64,000 nucleotides of DNA from assembly GCA_041660385.1 (NCBI GenBank), contig JBAZWJ010000020.1, positions 1 through 64,000 of the forward strand, given 5' to 3'. Positions 51,401 to 58,218 of the stretch are shown one piece after another (position 1 is the stretch's first letter; every line of letters begins with the position of its first letter). A program made the translations under genes and the position numbers. Source of the DNA: DYJE01 sp041660385. Lineage in GTDB: Bacteria > Desulfobacterota > Desulfobacteria > Desulfobacterales > Desulfolunaceae. The notes under the pieces are model-generated. The model made no database searches. It was not told the DNA's origin and saw only the letters and a list, made by a program, of their open reading frames with translations.

Positions 51401-52185
51401 ACAGCTGTGCCTCCTGCGGCATCGATGATGCAGTTTGAAATGATCAGGGGGATATATGATCCGGTCTGGTAAATTGTATCATCATCTGTGGCATTCCCAG
51501 TGATGGTGCAGTTCGTCAATGTGGCTGCTGAGGCGTCCAGATAAACAACATCACCGTTTCCGCTTGCCCTGTTGTTGTTTGTAAAAAAACAATTAGTAAA
51601 AAATGGCCCTCCTTCTCCCGCCACATACACCGCACCACCGTTTGACGATGAGTTGTTAGTAAATCGGCAATCCGTGAACGTGGGTTTTGCGGCGTTTGAA
51701 ATATGGACAGCACCGCCTTTACTGGCACTTGAGTCACGTATGATACAATTCTCAACCCGAATATTAGTCTGGATGTTCATGGCCCCGCCATCACCGTTGC
51801 TTGTCCCTCTTGCGCCGATTATGGTGATGCCACGTATGGTTGAGCCGGTCACGTCCGTTGGTGTAATATAAACAGTGGAATTGGAGGTATTATTTCCTTG
51901 AAGAATAACGGTTGCTGGATTGTCGGCTTCACTTTCAAGAGTCATGGCTTTGGCCCCGAAAGATAAGTTACCTGCAAAGACGTAGGTAAACGGAGAAGCG
52001 ACGGTTCCTGTAACCCGGATCGTGTCTCCACTTTTACCTGCTGCTATGGCAGCAGGTATGGTGGCGTACTGGGATGGCACATTCAATATAGCGGCATCAG
52101 AAACGATGACGTTAAACAAGAAGAAAAACAACCCAAAAAAAGCCACATGCAGGCAACGGCTCAACCTGCTGTTAAAAATAACCAT
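45475..52185 (-). CDS. giant mosaic surface/exported protein
   Basis: 2236 residues from the ATG at 52185, set by AAGGGAG; a signal peptide ends near SDAA. Residues about 35-360 form a right-handed parallel beta-helix (repeats like GGAVHISNAAKPTFTDCRFTNNSS). Several pre-peptidase C-terminal-type beta domains follow, each opening with a D-D-x-G-[ND] motif (about 500, 1243, 1423, 1800). Two DUF1349/laminin-G-like domains are at about 670-800 and 2045-2236. Between them, about 845-1010 and 1365-1385, are carbohydrate-binding-like repeats (YRCKIDHTSS..; FQCIVPHTSS..; NNTTYWTVIG; TNTTYWQPA). Probably secreted or surface-attached, binding polysaccharide or cells. No catalytic motif, C-terminal anchor or sorting signal is evident. 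The frameshifted lipoprotein gene follows. Confidence 0.82.
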   Translation of the reverse strand: MVIFNSRLSRCLHVAFFGLFFFLFNVIVSDAAILNVPSQYATIPAAIAAGKSGDTIRVTGTVASPFTYVFAGNLSFGAKAMTLESEADNPATVILQGNNTSNSTVYITPTDVTGSTIRGITIIGARGTSNGDGGAMNIQTNIRVENCIIRDSSASKGGAVHISNAAKPTFTDCRFTNNSSSNGGAVYVAGEGGPFFTNCFFTNNNRASGNGDVVYLDASAATLTNCTITGNATDDDTIYQTGSYIPLIISNCIIDAAGGTAVNSATIFLGTQPEPYFVNSYINGSYDDSGTTIQMVYEPTRVQTAQDAFSSYPNAYVNTATFVPGFINSSSDYHLGMTSSCIGAGGGGSGSDFEGEIRPYYLSGRSDIGADQFNFCYLMNNNIQTGTHWFNVSLASGTQQISTNQAIGFWMQTGKVRFYRIIPQVSGVMRIWSSGATVDIKGVLSEDCLGDDLLATDDNGEGGVDFHLDYVYAEQGKAYYLGVINKDGAAGTYNLHAQMETDDRGNSCNTATTTLGTFDRTYFSSGYADKTATGSIDFSDDEDVYKIALTVPGTLMITSQDGTSLDEVEAVLKDAGCSVVADNDSSSSILILYNNKSGAECYLTVKKSPYNTSGSAVAYGFNVRYYPLDDRVSEVNNAISPETWSDGGVATGGSLVVSSPLTGNFTVKGNGIDIGADTFDEFYYVGKPVAGDFVLTANVAQLVQSSGVTLSAEAKAGAMMRESLDKSAKCAISSITAANGFKFNYRGEYGADGTASAGTNASSTLPEWVRIQREDNTLTSYFSNDGSTWYGYGNTGPGQAGVFSKTYDILGQTLNNKTYAMLAVTSNDPTRDMVNMAGHNNYSYRCKIDHTSSAANMPRDLVVSMSYSSYGLGTKYYICQKDHTAVDNFANAEADNRPRLGNVKVGTKDFQCIVPHTSSEASRPRAYHYVSYTNGFLGIRYYRSRVNSVNQTPYNWVGTNNTTYWTVIGDTEYNAVSSNDKQEYNSSTYYGPPNATDWPAYWTVVGTAGTSDDEWASGRQYSSAWKEYWRLDKDATTCDCGSLGTPCDTYFCAWTDTDGTTPDGKKAYGVSWLDYWSPTDYTATDGTYVTNWATSTLYETGQYATGQFSSVTLDTRDIVFIGGVGTETGQITIPGDSDIFEFDIAASGTITAQTTGCSVGHEAKISIYNFLGEKVLDNGDTIVGSGNYSITEALVTATANSSDFTAIPFTVAPGKYYLRVSALNGHTTPFEYGLTMTYTAGSDDHGDYKQNATILRKWSETVATTPLLYFKKEPGTISSASDVDYYRVDLPYKGTVKVMSDWAASSGAVVTELLDSYGNVLVSREDIRTANPHFPQSRANIPTWESALSYIVNEIVLYNSLYYRCILAASGAAQLPTNTTYWQPALAPPVDNSGIISRTVNPGSYYVRVTGAAGLAYLLSVDFDDYGNDVADASEARDHYAYNSFEGHFETAKSSGFQWSYDPDAFKLVVTSPNSYTIYTSGGSGTYGVLKRLTSDAPPVVVEVPDDNVVYEGYNGVGQNFKKKFTLPAGTYYIVTCMQDTSKIGDYTLHIDQTDDWSDTYTGTPMGNLVTDHSGVIEEPGDIDYFSFTAASTSRVRITVSGTIDIMMKLTDSSDRRLTHSSSGILEYDVTAGSTYYLSAKPQFAMNTGSYTLTYALVTPTSRDNDGNGNSQGNDYETARQLTFAGNTASYTTGGVDLEGDYDYYYFDVTGPGVLRVYTTGNTDTYGYLFLNEGGMYNLVISNDDSDFDKTDGYNFGMDYYVNSAAAQVRRFYVKVRGYAPHETGDYQLYIRFTTGTDDHGDECEASTLVRRGATGAVWENGHIRFDEGAIGITGDRDYFRIVAGPEGTNPGTVGLYTTDGATAIDSFGYLKNEMCGTLTSNDNGSGASDGENFRINYTPNCTVGVDCVPHTYYGVVKSYNDSQTGTYDLHVVANGASVAPVSTTTMAMTANGVKYFGFDAPDEGSYLSATIAGVSGYAVTPLTFTLYNGKGEVISGYENIAVTTPIYAQGLDRGIHYIKISNTGGTTGDFTLTLNCSRTGSIGFGNGAGSFTSTDQTLVMTGDGSTGFTGNSDNGYFVFTRETEGFDFIARITFDSAVGNTQAGIELREGLSADGSLPANGKHITSMLMRNSGNTAWNKVTRYRPTAGDATTLLTNFDAAGNGYYVRMHYNRGSNQFITGYSADGETWTNATAITLTFNDPVHVGFVYASGTDGTNRTVTFSNIQYTVIPFDDEE

Positions 52186-52368
52186 ACGACATCTCCCTTG
52201 AATACTTTCATCAGCAGGACAAACATGCATCGTTTCTTCGCGCCTGGCCCCTGCCCACTCAGAACCCTTTATTGAACAGTTATTGTTCAAATGCTCATCC
52301 CTCGGCAGTCCGAGGTCGGGGAGCTTCTGAAAAAGCGGGGATCATACCGCCGACACCTTTAATATCAG

Positions 52369-52399
52369 TTTGTACAATCGTTCTCATTTGTACAATCGT
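52369..52399. promoter_or_regulatory. two direct repeats, candidate operator
   Basis: TTTGTACAATCGT occurs twice (52369-52381, 52387-52399), 18 bases apart. Each copy contains the perfect palindrome TTGTACAA. They lie about 185-215 bases upstream of the giant protein start and about 140 bases from the TetR gene end. The 354-base gap has no gene. Confidence 0.5.
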
Positions 52400-52539
52400 C
52401 CAAACGACAGGCGCAAAAAATCACAAATATATGAACATTGTTTACGTTAGATAAACATATTTAGCCAACGTGGCCAATCGTCAAATTTGTGATTTTTATG
52501 TTCCAAATATATGATTTTAACTTATGTAAAATTTCAGCC

Positions 52540-52893
52540 TTACACAGCGCGGTTATCCGGACGTAAAAAACCTTCAACCATATCACGGTCATCTACCACC
52601 ATGATTTTCTGCTGCAAAAGCTTGGCATCTTCACTGTCTATCTTGATGATAGACCTGAATATATCGATAATATTTTTTTCATCCCGAAGCATCAATTCCC
52701 GCACAATGGCTTCCCGGTCTTCAAAATAGAAATAGATATTACCTGCGGACATTCCCGCCTCCATGGCAATATCTCTCATGCTGATTTTAAAGATCGATTT
52801 TTTTTTAAATAATTTCGCCGTTGCGTCAAGAATGATTTCTTTTCGGGCTTCCCTGGCCTCTTCGCGCAATTCGTCGAAGGTTCGTTTTGACAT
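52540..52893 (-). CDS. short TetR-family regulator
   Basis: 117 residues. The N-terminal TetR helix-turn-helix is intact (ILDATAKLFKKKSIFKISMRDIAMEAGMSAGNIYFYFEDREAIVREL). The ligand domain is cut to about 50 residues; usual length is near 190. A stop ends it without an obvious continuation in other frames, so it may be a natural short form or a truncated gene. Divergent promoter and operator-like repeats lie upstream. The neighbouring giant surface protein gene is a plausible target. Confidence 0.8.
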   Translation of the reverse strand: MSKRTFDELREEAREARKEIILDATAKLFKKKSIFKISMRDIAMEAGMSAGNIYFYFEDREAIVRELMLRDEKNIIDIFRSIIKIDSEDAKLLQQKIMVVDDRDMVEGFLRPDNRAV

Positions 52894-52986
52894 GTTTCCC
52901 CCAAAAATTTGATCGTCGGTTCATTCTCTACATATCTTATCGGCCCCCCCTGGGCCTGAGTTGAATAATCCGATACAAAGTGGGGT

Positions 52987-53026
52987 ATTATAGTTTATTG
53001 TATGGACATTAATCAAGCACAATAAA
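52987..53026 (-). promoter_or_regulatory. tetR promoter with overlapping inverted repeat
   Basis: Minus strand: TTGATT (53011-53016), 18-base spacer, perfect TATAAT (52987-52992). TTTATTGT (52994-53001) and ACAATAAA (53019-53026) form an inverted repeat over the same site, a likely place for autoregulation. The rest of the 366-base gap (52894-53259) shows no gene. Confidence 0.55.
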
Positions 53027-53259
53027 CATTGATAACAACATGGGCTATGGTTTAGCATTGAAACTCAACATCTGAAAAAGGCTGGAATAACTGAAATCCT
53101 TGACTGTTAATCCATAGATCATGACTTTGAGAAATTGAAAAAGAATCGTCATTTTGAATTCATAAGAAAAAACACTCAGGTTTACACAGTTGGCTAAATA
53201 TGGTAGTGGAGCATTAACATCATATATGTCATTCAATCTTTATTATTCGGACACAAACC

Positions 53260-53928
53260 ATGACGAAAGATCGTATCGACGTTATCCTGGCAGATGATCA
53301 GATCATTACCCGATCAGGCCTCAAAGCTTTGTTTGAAAGGCATGAGAAAATATCTGTGGCGGCTGAAGCTTCAAATGGCCGGGAAGCTGTCCGGCTCGCC
53401 CTGGAATTGAAACCTCGTATAGTGATCATGGAAGTCAGTTTGCCTGAATTAAACGGAGTGGATGCGACCCGCCAGATCACAGCTGGAAATCCTGATATCA
53501 AAGTCATTGCGCTCACCATGCTTTCACACAGGCAACACGTTTCAGGAATGCTAAAAGCAGGGGCTAAGGGTTATCTTCTGAAAAGCTGCACATTTGATGA
53601 GCTGCGCCATGCCGTTTTGACAGTTGCTGATGATAAAACCTACCTGTGTCCATCCATCGCCGACACACTGGTCAAAGACTACATCCATTCATCATCTTCA
53701 AAGCCTTCTATCTTGTCACCCTCTCAAGAACTCACAGGCAGAGAACGGGAGGTGCTCCAGTTGATCGCAGAAGGATTGTCAACACGTGAAATCGGACAGA
53801 GGCTCTTCGTCAGTGAGTCAACGGTCAACACACACCGAAGGCAGATCATGGAAAAACTCAATATCCACAACATTGCAAAACTCACAAAATTCGCCATCCA
53901 GGAAGGTTTGACATTTCTCGAAGGATAG
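53260..53928 (+). CDS. NarL/FixJ-family response regulator with Glu at the phosphosite
   Basis: 222 residues. Receiver domain (about 5-120) with acidic pair D12-D13, T86 and the Lys in GYLLKS. The LuxR-type HTH (about 155-215) has LTGREREVLQLIAEGLSTREIGQRLFVSESTVNTHRRQIMEKL. The phosphoacceptor Asp is replaced by Glu58 (IVIMEVSLPELNG; codon GAA at 53431). It may therefore act without phosphorylation or mimic the phosphorylated state. No sensor kinase gene is adjacent. Confidence 0.9.
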   Translation: MTKDRIDVILADDQIITRSGLKALFERHEKISVAAEASNGREAVRLALELKPRIVIMEVSLPELNGVDATRQITAGNPDIKVIALTMLSHRQHVSGMLKAGAKGYLLKSCTFDELRHAVLTVADDKTYLCPSIADTLVKDYIHSSSSKPSILSPSQELTGREREVLQLIAEGLSTREIGQRLFVSESTVNTHRRQIMEKLNIHNIAKLTKFAIQEGLTFLEG

Positions 53929-53951
53929 ATTCTTTGATTTCAGAGTGTCAC

Positions 53952-54000
53952 AAAAAACCCGGACGGCTCCTACATCAGAGACGACCGGGTTATAATTTTT
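53952..54000. terminator. shared terminator between convergent genes
   Basis: AACCCGG (53956-53962) pairs with CCGGGTT (53985-53991). A-rich bases lie on the left and T-rich bases on the right, so it can serve both the response regulator gene and the convergent exported protein gene. Confidence 0.7.
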
Positions 54001-54009
54001 CTTCTATGT

Positions 54010-55107
54010 TTAATTGCTCTTAAAATGGGGGTTTTCGGAATTTCCCACTTTTGTTCGATCACTTTGGCCGTTTATACTTGTGTATTTACCTTTGGCGTTG
54101 TTTTTTGCCCCGCCGGTAATTGTTGAAAATTCCCCACCCGCATAGTTGTTATGTCCACCGATGACAGACGCATATCGTCCGGCAATATCGTTGGACGCCC
54201 CTGAAACAATGCCACCGTAAGAAGAATAGCTGTTTTTGCTTCCCACAATAATGTTGTGTGATCCGCTGCGGGCATCACCACCACCTCTGTATTCATTGTA
54301 ACCCACAATCAGGTTCCCTTTTCCGTTTGTCTCTGCGGTTGCGCCCCTGCCATTCACAAGCTGAAGATTGACATTACTGAACGTGATTGTTCCGTTGCTG
54401 CGGGTTACACCGTTTAGGATTTCATTGACATTTGCAAGCTTCCGCTCCAGCTGATCAATTCTCTTTTCAAGGATGGTAACATAAGCACGTACCGCATCCC
54501 CCACTTCCTTGTCCCGTGCAATGCTGTCGTCGATGCGGGCTTCGGGAATCGTACCCGATACCAGAACAGAAACATCATGGGTATGGTTGATATCCGCTTT
54601 TCCAAGAAGCGCTTTTTCTATACCCGTCCGCATGAACCCCGACTTGCAATCTTCTATTCCCATTTCCTGGTAGCTTTTATACAGGTTATCCATGGTCATT
54701 TCGCTGAAAAGCTTAAGATCGTTGGGACCTACCCAGTGAAGATAGGTCGTGTTGGGAAACGTCACGGGGTTTTCACCATTGGTTTCGAACAAAAGGGCGA
54801 AGACCGATGGTTTTCTGGGCATGATCTGCACATCAAACGCCACTGAAATGTATTTTTCATTCATCACATCAAGAGCAATGGGTTTCATAAACTTGATCGT
54901 TCGTCTTTTTCTCAGCATCTGCCGTTCCGAAACAAGTTTCTGGGCGTTTTCAACCACAGCTCTGTTTGCTTCAAAAAGTGACATACCACCGGGAAGAAGG
55001 GTGTACATCTCTTCGTAACTGTTTATTTTTTTTGCCTGCACGGGCTGGCAAACGATAAGTGTGACCACCATGGAAAAAATTAAACTGAATACAACGTTCC
55101 TGCTCAT
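54010..55107 (-). CDS. exported protein with YadA-head-like C-terminal repeats
   Basis: 365 residues from the ATG at 55107 (AAGGGAG upstream). Signal peptide ends at QPVQA. The N-terminal 240 residues are not recognised. A coiled coil (about 225-255, EKRIDQLERKLANVNEILNG) leads into repeats of about 14-16 residues (NLIVGYNEY.., NIIVGSKNSY.., GIVSGASNDIAG.., SVIGGHNNYAG.., TITGGAKNNAKG) like the left-handed beta-roll of trimeric autotransporter heads. There is no membrane-anchor domain. Followed by the START gene upstream in the same direction (58-base gap), so likely co-transcribed. Confidence 0.72.
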   Translation of the reverse strand: MSRNVVFSLIFSMVVTLIVCQPVQAKKINSYEEMYTLLPGGMSLFEANRAVVENAQKLVSERQMLRKRRTIKFMKPIALDVMNEKYISVAFDVQIMPRKPSVFALLFETNGENPVTFPNTTYLHWVGPNDLKLFSEMTMDNLYKSYQEMGIEDCKSGFMRTGIEKALLGKADINHTHDVSVLVSGTIPEARIDDSIARDKEVGDAVRAYVTILEKRIDQLERKLANVNEILNGVTRSNGTITFSNVNLQLVNGRGATAETNGKGNLIVGYNEYRGGGDARSGSHNIIVGSKNSYSSYGGIVSGASNDIAGRYASVIGGHNNYAGGEFSTITGGAKNNAKGKYTSINGQSDRTKVGNSENPHFKSN

Positions 55108-55164
55108 ACGCTCTCCCTTGAAAAGTATCTTACCTCTCCTGCCAGTTTCACCCTGACCGATCAT

Positions 55165-55827
55165 TTAATAATAATCCATGACAGCCTGTTTGTAATACTT
55201 TGGATTTCTGGCGTGTTCCGCAAGCCCTTTAAGTGTGTCAAAGGGAACCGTACCGGTCTGAATATCAGCAACCCTTGACGGGACAACACCTCCCGGATCG
55301 ACCATGGTGATAAACACAACTTCCGTGTGGTTTCTGTCCACATACCTAAAGTCAAACCGAGCGAAAAATGCCTTGAGTCTCACCAACCCTTCAAGGACTG
55401 GAACCTTATAACGATCTGTTCCACGAAGAACGATGGACACATGATCGTTATCCCAGTCATGATTTGAATTCACCTCCACCACAAGGTCCCTGTTCTTCAC
55501 CGGCCATATGGCGTCCCACACCAGATGGATGATAAAATTCCCTTTGATCGGATCATCATGAACCATTTTGACAATGGAAGCTTGCCTGCATCCCGGCATC
55601 CATCCTGAATACCCCGGAATGTCGAGAAGCACTTCAAACAAGACTTCCCATGGATGCTCGATGATTCCTTCGGCTTTATACGTTTTGAAATCCGAGCCCG
55701 GTGTTTCGCTTGAAAAAACTTTGATGCCATCACTGTTTTTAAGCAGTTCCCATTTGTACCCTGATTCATCTGCACAAACAGCAACCGCAAGAAGCAAAAA
55801 CACGACACTGAAAAGCAATGCCCTCAT
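55165..55827 (-). CDS. exported START/SRPBCC-domain lipid-binding protein
   Basis: 220 residues with a signal peptide (first 19 residues, ending VCA). The START fold is seen in GYKWELLKNSDGIKVFSSETPGSDFKTYKAEGIIEHP and VVFITMVDPGGVVPSRVADIQTGTVPFDTLKGL. Likely a periplasmic lipid or hydrophobic ligand binder. First gene of a probable pair with the YadA-head-like protein. Confidence 0.82.
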   Translation of the reverse strand: MRALLFSVVFLLLAVAVCADESGYKWELLKNSDGIKVFSSETPGSDFKTYKAEGIIEHPWEVLFEVLLDIPGYSGWMPGCRQASIVKMVHDDPIKGNFIIHLVWDAIWPVKNRDLVVEVNSNHDWDNDHVSIVLRGTDRYKVPVLEGLVRLKAFFARFDFRYVDRNHTEVVFITMVDPGGVVPSRVADIQTGTVPFDTLKGLAEHARNPKYYKQAVMDYY

Positions 55828-56040
55828 CCCATTAACCTCCCCCGAAAGATCTCATCCGAAATCTTACACACCATTTTCATAACACGAAATATACGTTTTT
55901 TCCGGTAGTATGATTTTTTTGTACTATGCGATTCTGACATAGTCAAGAACTTAGAACGCTTGTTCGCCCGAATAAAATATGTTTATCAGTTGAACAATCG
56001 TTATTTGGTGGCCTGGATTGCGGATAAAGAAGGGGATTTA

Positions 56041-56063
56041 TAGGGCGGGTTGAGCCCCGCCCC
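56041..56063. repeat. REP-like palindromic repeat
   Basis: TAGGGCGGGTTGAG followed by CCCCGCCCC; a divergent copy of the repeat family. It lies just downstream of the DUF3141 gene stop and may also act as a transcript end. The gap 55828-56083 shows nothing else. Confidence 0.6.
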
Positions 56064-56083
56064 CAGCAATGCGGATAATGAAA

Positions 56084-58204
56084 TCAAACAAGAGTCTTTC
56101 TGTCATCAAGGAGACGAGTAAGCGTTTCGAGGAGTTCTTTTTCTCCATCGCTGACCGTGGCCTGATCTTCCACGCTGCATTTCAGGAGATGAATGGCCAC
56201 CAGCTTGTCTTCGGGTGAGGTGATCAGTTCAGGAACTGCTGCAATGGCTTGATTAAAATCGGTTTTGAGTATGGCGGCCTGCTTGTTGATCATGTCCTTC
56301 ACGGCTTTTTTGTCCAGGCTCACCAGATGTTTGCCTGAATCCACCAGTTTCCTGATGAATTCGAGCTGATTTTTATGGCTGATTTTCTTTTTGAAGCTCA
56401 TGGCGGTAAAACACCGGATCAAACCTTCGGCCATGCCCCCTTGCCCCATAAGATCAACAATGTCCGACCGTCTCCGCACATTGGCCATTTTGATTCCTGC
56501 TTCGTAGTGCCGGTCGTTGCCACCGAAAAAGAACCCCATCATGGGATTCCCGTAAATCAGATAAAACATCTGATAGTGGGTCAGGTCCCTCATGTCCCTG
56601 TAGTAATCAAGAATGGATCCAATACTTACCGAAGCGGCCTTCTCAACCTTTCTGAACATGTTATCAGGAGCGGCACTCATCCTGTTCGCCCGGATATGGG
56701 GGGCGAAGCTTTTAATTGGAAGAAACATGGGGTTGAGATCCGATAACAGATAACGCTTATTCCGAAGGGGGTGAAATCGTCTGAGCATCTCTGCGCTGAA
56801 CTCGGTGGTCAGCATCCTTACCCATGGGCTTATGATATTCCTGTAATAAATGTCGTTGATTTCGGAAATTCTGCTGACGTATTTGAATTCCAATTCGCCA
56901 CGGGGTTCATTGATTTCAAGGATGTGTTCAAAATCCCTGGCCTCAAAACGCACATCGAATTCCCCGTCGTCCCTGTCGTCGATAATCATCTGGTAAAGTC
57001 CCGGTGCCAGATAATCCACCAGATCCACATGGCCGATCATTTCATGATGCTCCCTGTTGATCACTTTACTCGATACAAAAATCCCCAGATGACCGATGTC
57101 TTTGTGGAGAAGATAAATGATCACCTGGCCTTTCCGTTTGAGTTCCTCTACCGAACCCCAGACGCGCATCACCCAGTTCAAGGCCTGCTGGGGAGCGGTG
57201 ATGTTATCACCGTCAGACGCAAAAAGAAAAATGGGGTCTTTCATCCGTTTCAGATCTACATTCCGGCCGTCTCTAAACGTTATCTCACCTGTCTCCAGCT
57301 TGTTTCCCACAAAGAGATCCCGTGTGATAAAACGGATTTCTTCGCCTGAAAGAAAGAAAAAACCATTCCACCACTTTTCAAATTGAAGAAAGCGTTCGGC
57401 TTCGTCGTCGATGTTGGCGTAAAGATTGTATTTTTTCTTCCACCAGGTGTTGGCGGGGTTCAGATCTTCAAAATTTTTGACCAGATTTGCTCCGTCAAAA
57501 AAACCGTTGCCAAGGTCTGAGCTTAAGGACGCGGTCCAGATTCCGCCGATAAGCCCACCTTTGTATCGAATGGGGTTTCGCACATCTTTTCCGGCCCAGT
57601 AGGAAAGAGGCGATCCATTTAAGAAAAGAGGCCCGGTGATGTCCGGTCTGTCGGCAGCAAGAAGAGCTGCTGCCCAGCCAGCCTGACAATTGCCGATAAC
57701 GGCGGGGTTTTCCGCTTTGGGATGAAAACGACGCACCACCTCGATAAACTGAACTTCCGCTTCGGCAACATCTTCCAGAGTCTGACCCGAAACAGGGTAT
57801 TGTGAAAAAATCATGAAGTAAACGGGATGTTTCTTTTTCATGGCCAGCCCGACCTCGGATTCTTTCTTCATTCCGCCTACGCCTGGCCCGTGTCCGGCTC
57901 TGGGATCGATGATGATAATAGGGCGGGATTCTTCGGGGATATCCCAGTCGTCTTCAGGCATAATCCGGGCAAGGGAATAATTGACGGGCCGGTCAAGATC
58001 CCTGCCATTAAAGATGATCTGGTAATCAAAATCAATGACCGGGGGAAGACCTTTATCGTTTTCCTCGATGAAATCCGTACCCTGCTGCCGGACAACATCG
58101 GTGAACAGCACCATTCTCTGCCATGCGTCCACGCTGTATTCGAGGGCTTCTTCCATCCAGCCGAGGAAAGGGTATACTTCTTTATAATTAAAAGACATAT
58201 CCAT
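56084..58204 (-). CDS. DUF3141 alpha/beta hydrolase, PHA synthase-like
   Basis: 706 residues. The N-terminal half is an alpha/beta hydrolase with a Cys nucleophile elbow GNCQAGWA, the form found in polyhydroxyalkanoate synthases (GxCxG), and FLFASDGDNITAPQQALNW plus DIGHLGIF, which supply the Asp and His. The C-terminal half is the DUF3141 region. Reaction unproven; a PHA synthase-like or acyltransferase role is inferred. AAGGAGG precedes the ATG. It is last in the flagellar operon, 14 bases after the motE-like gene. Confidence 0.82.
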   Translation of the reverse strand: MDMSFNYKEVYPFLGWMEEALEYSVDAWQRMVLFTDVVRQQGTDFIEENDKGLPPVIDFDYQIIFNGRDLDRPVNYSLARIMPEDDWDIPEESRPIIIIDPRAGHGPGVGGMKKESEVGLAMKKKHPVYFMIFSQYPVSGQTLEDVAEAEVQFIEVVRRFHPKAENPAVIGNCQAGWAAALLAADRPDITGPLFLNGSPLSYWAGKDVRNPIRYKGGLIGGIWTASLSSDLGNGFFDGANLVKNFEDLNPANTWWKKKYNLYANIDDEAERFLQFEKWWNGFFFLSGEEIRFITRDLFVGNKLETGEITFRDGRNVDLKRMKDPIFLFASDGDNITAPQQALNWVMRVWGSVEELKRKGQVIIYLLHKDIGHLGIFVSSKVINREHHEMIGHVDLVDYLAPGLYQMIIDDRDDGEFDVRFEARDFEHILEINEPRGELEFKYVSRISEINDIYYRNIISPWVRMLTTEFSAEMLRRFHPLRNKRYLLSDLNPMFLPIKSFAPHIRANRMSAAPDNMFRKVEKAASVSIGSILDYYRDMRDLTHYQMFYLIYGNPMMGFFFGGNDRHYEAGIKMANVRRRSDIVDLMGQGGMAEGLIRCFTAMSFKKKISHKNQLEFIRKLVDSGKHLVSLDKKAVKDMINKQAAILKTDFNQAIAAVPELITSPEDKLVAIHLLKCSVEDQATVSDGEKELLETLTRLLDDRKTLV

Positions 58205-58218
58205 GGGTTACCTCCTTA

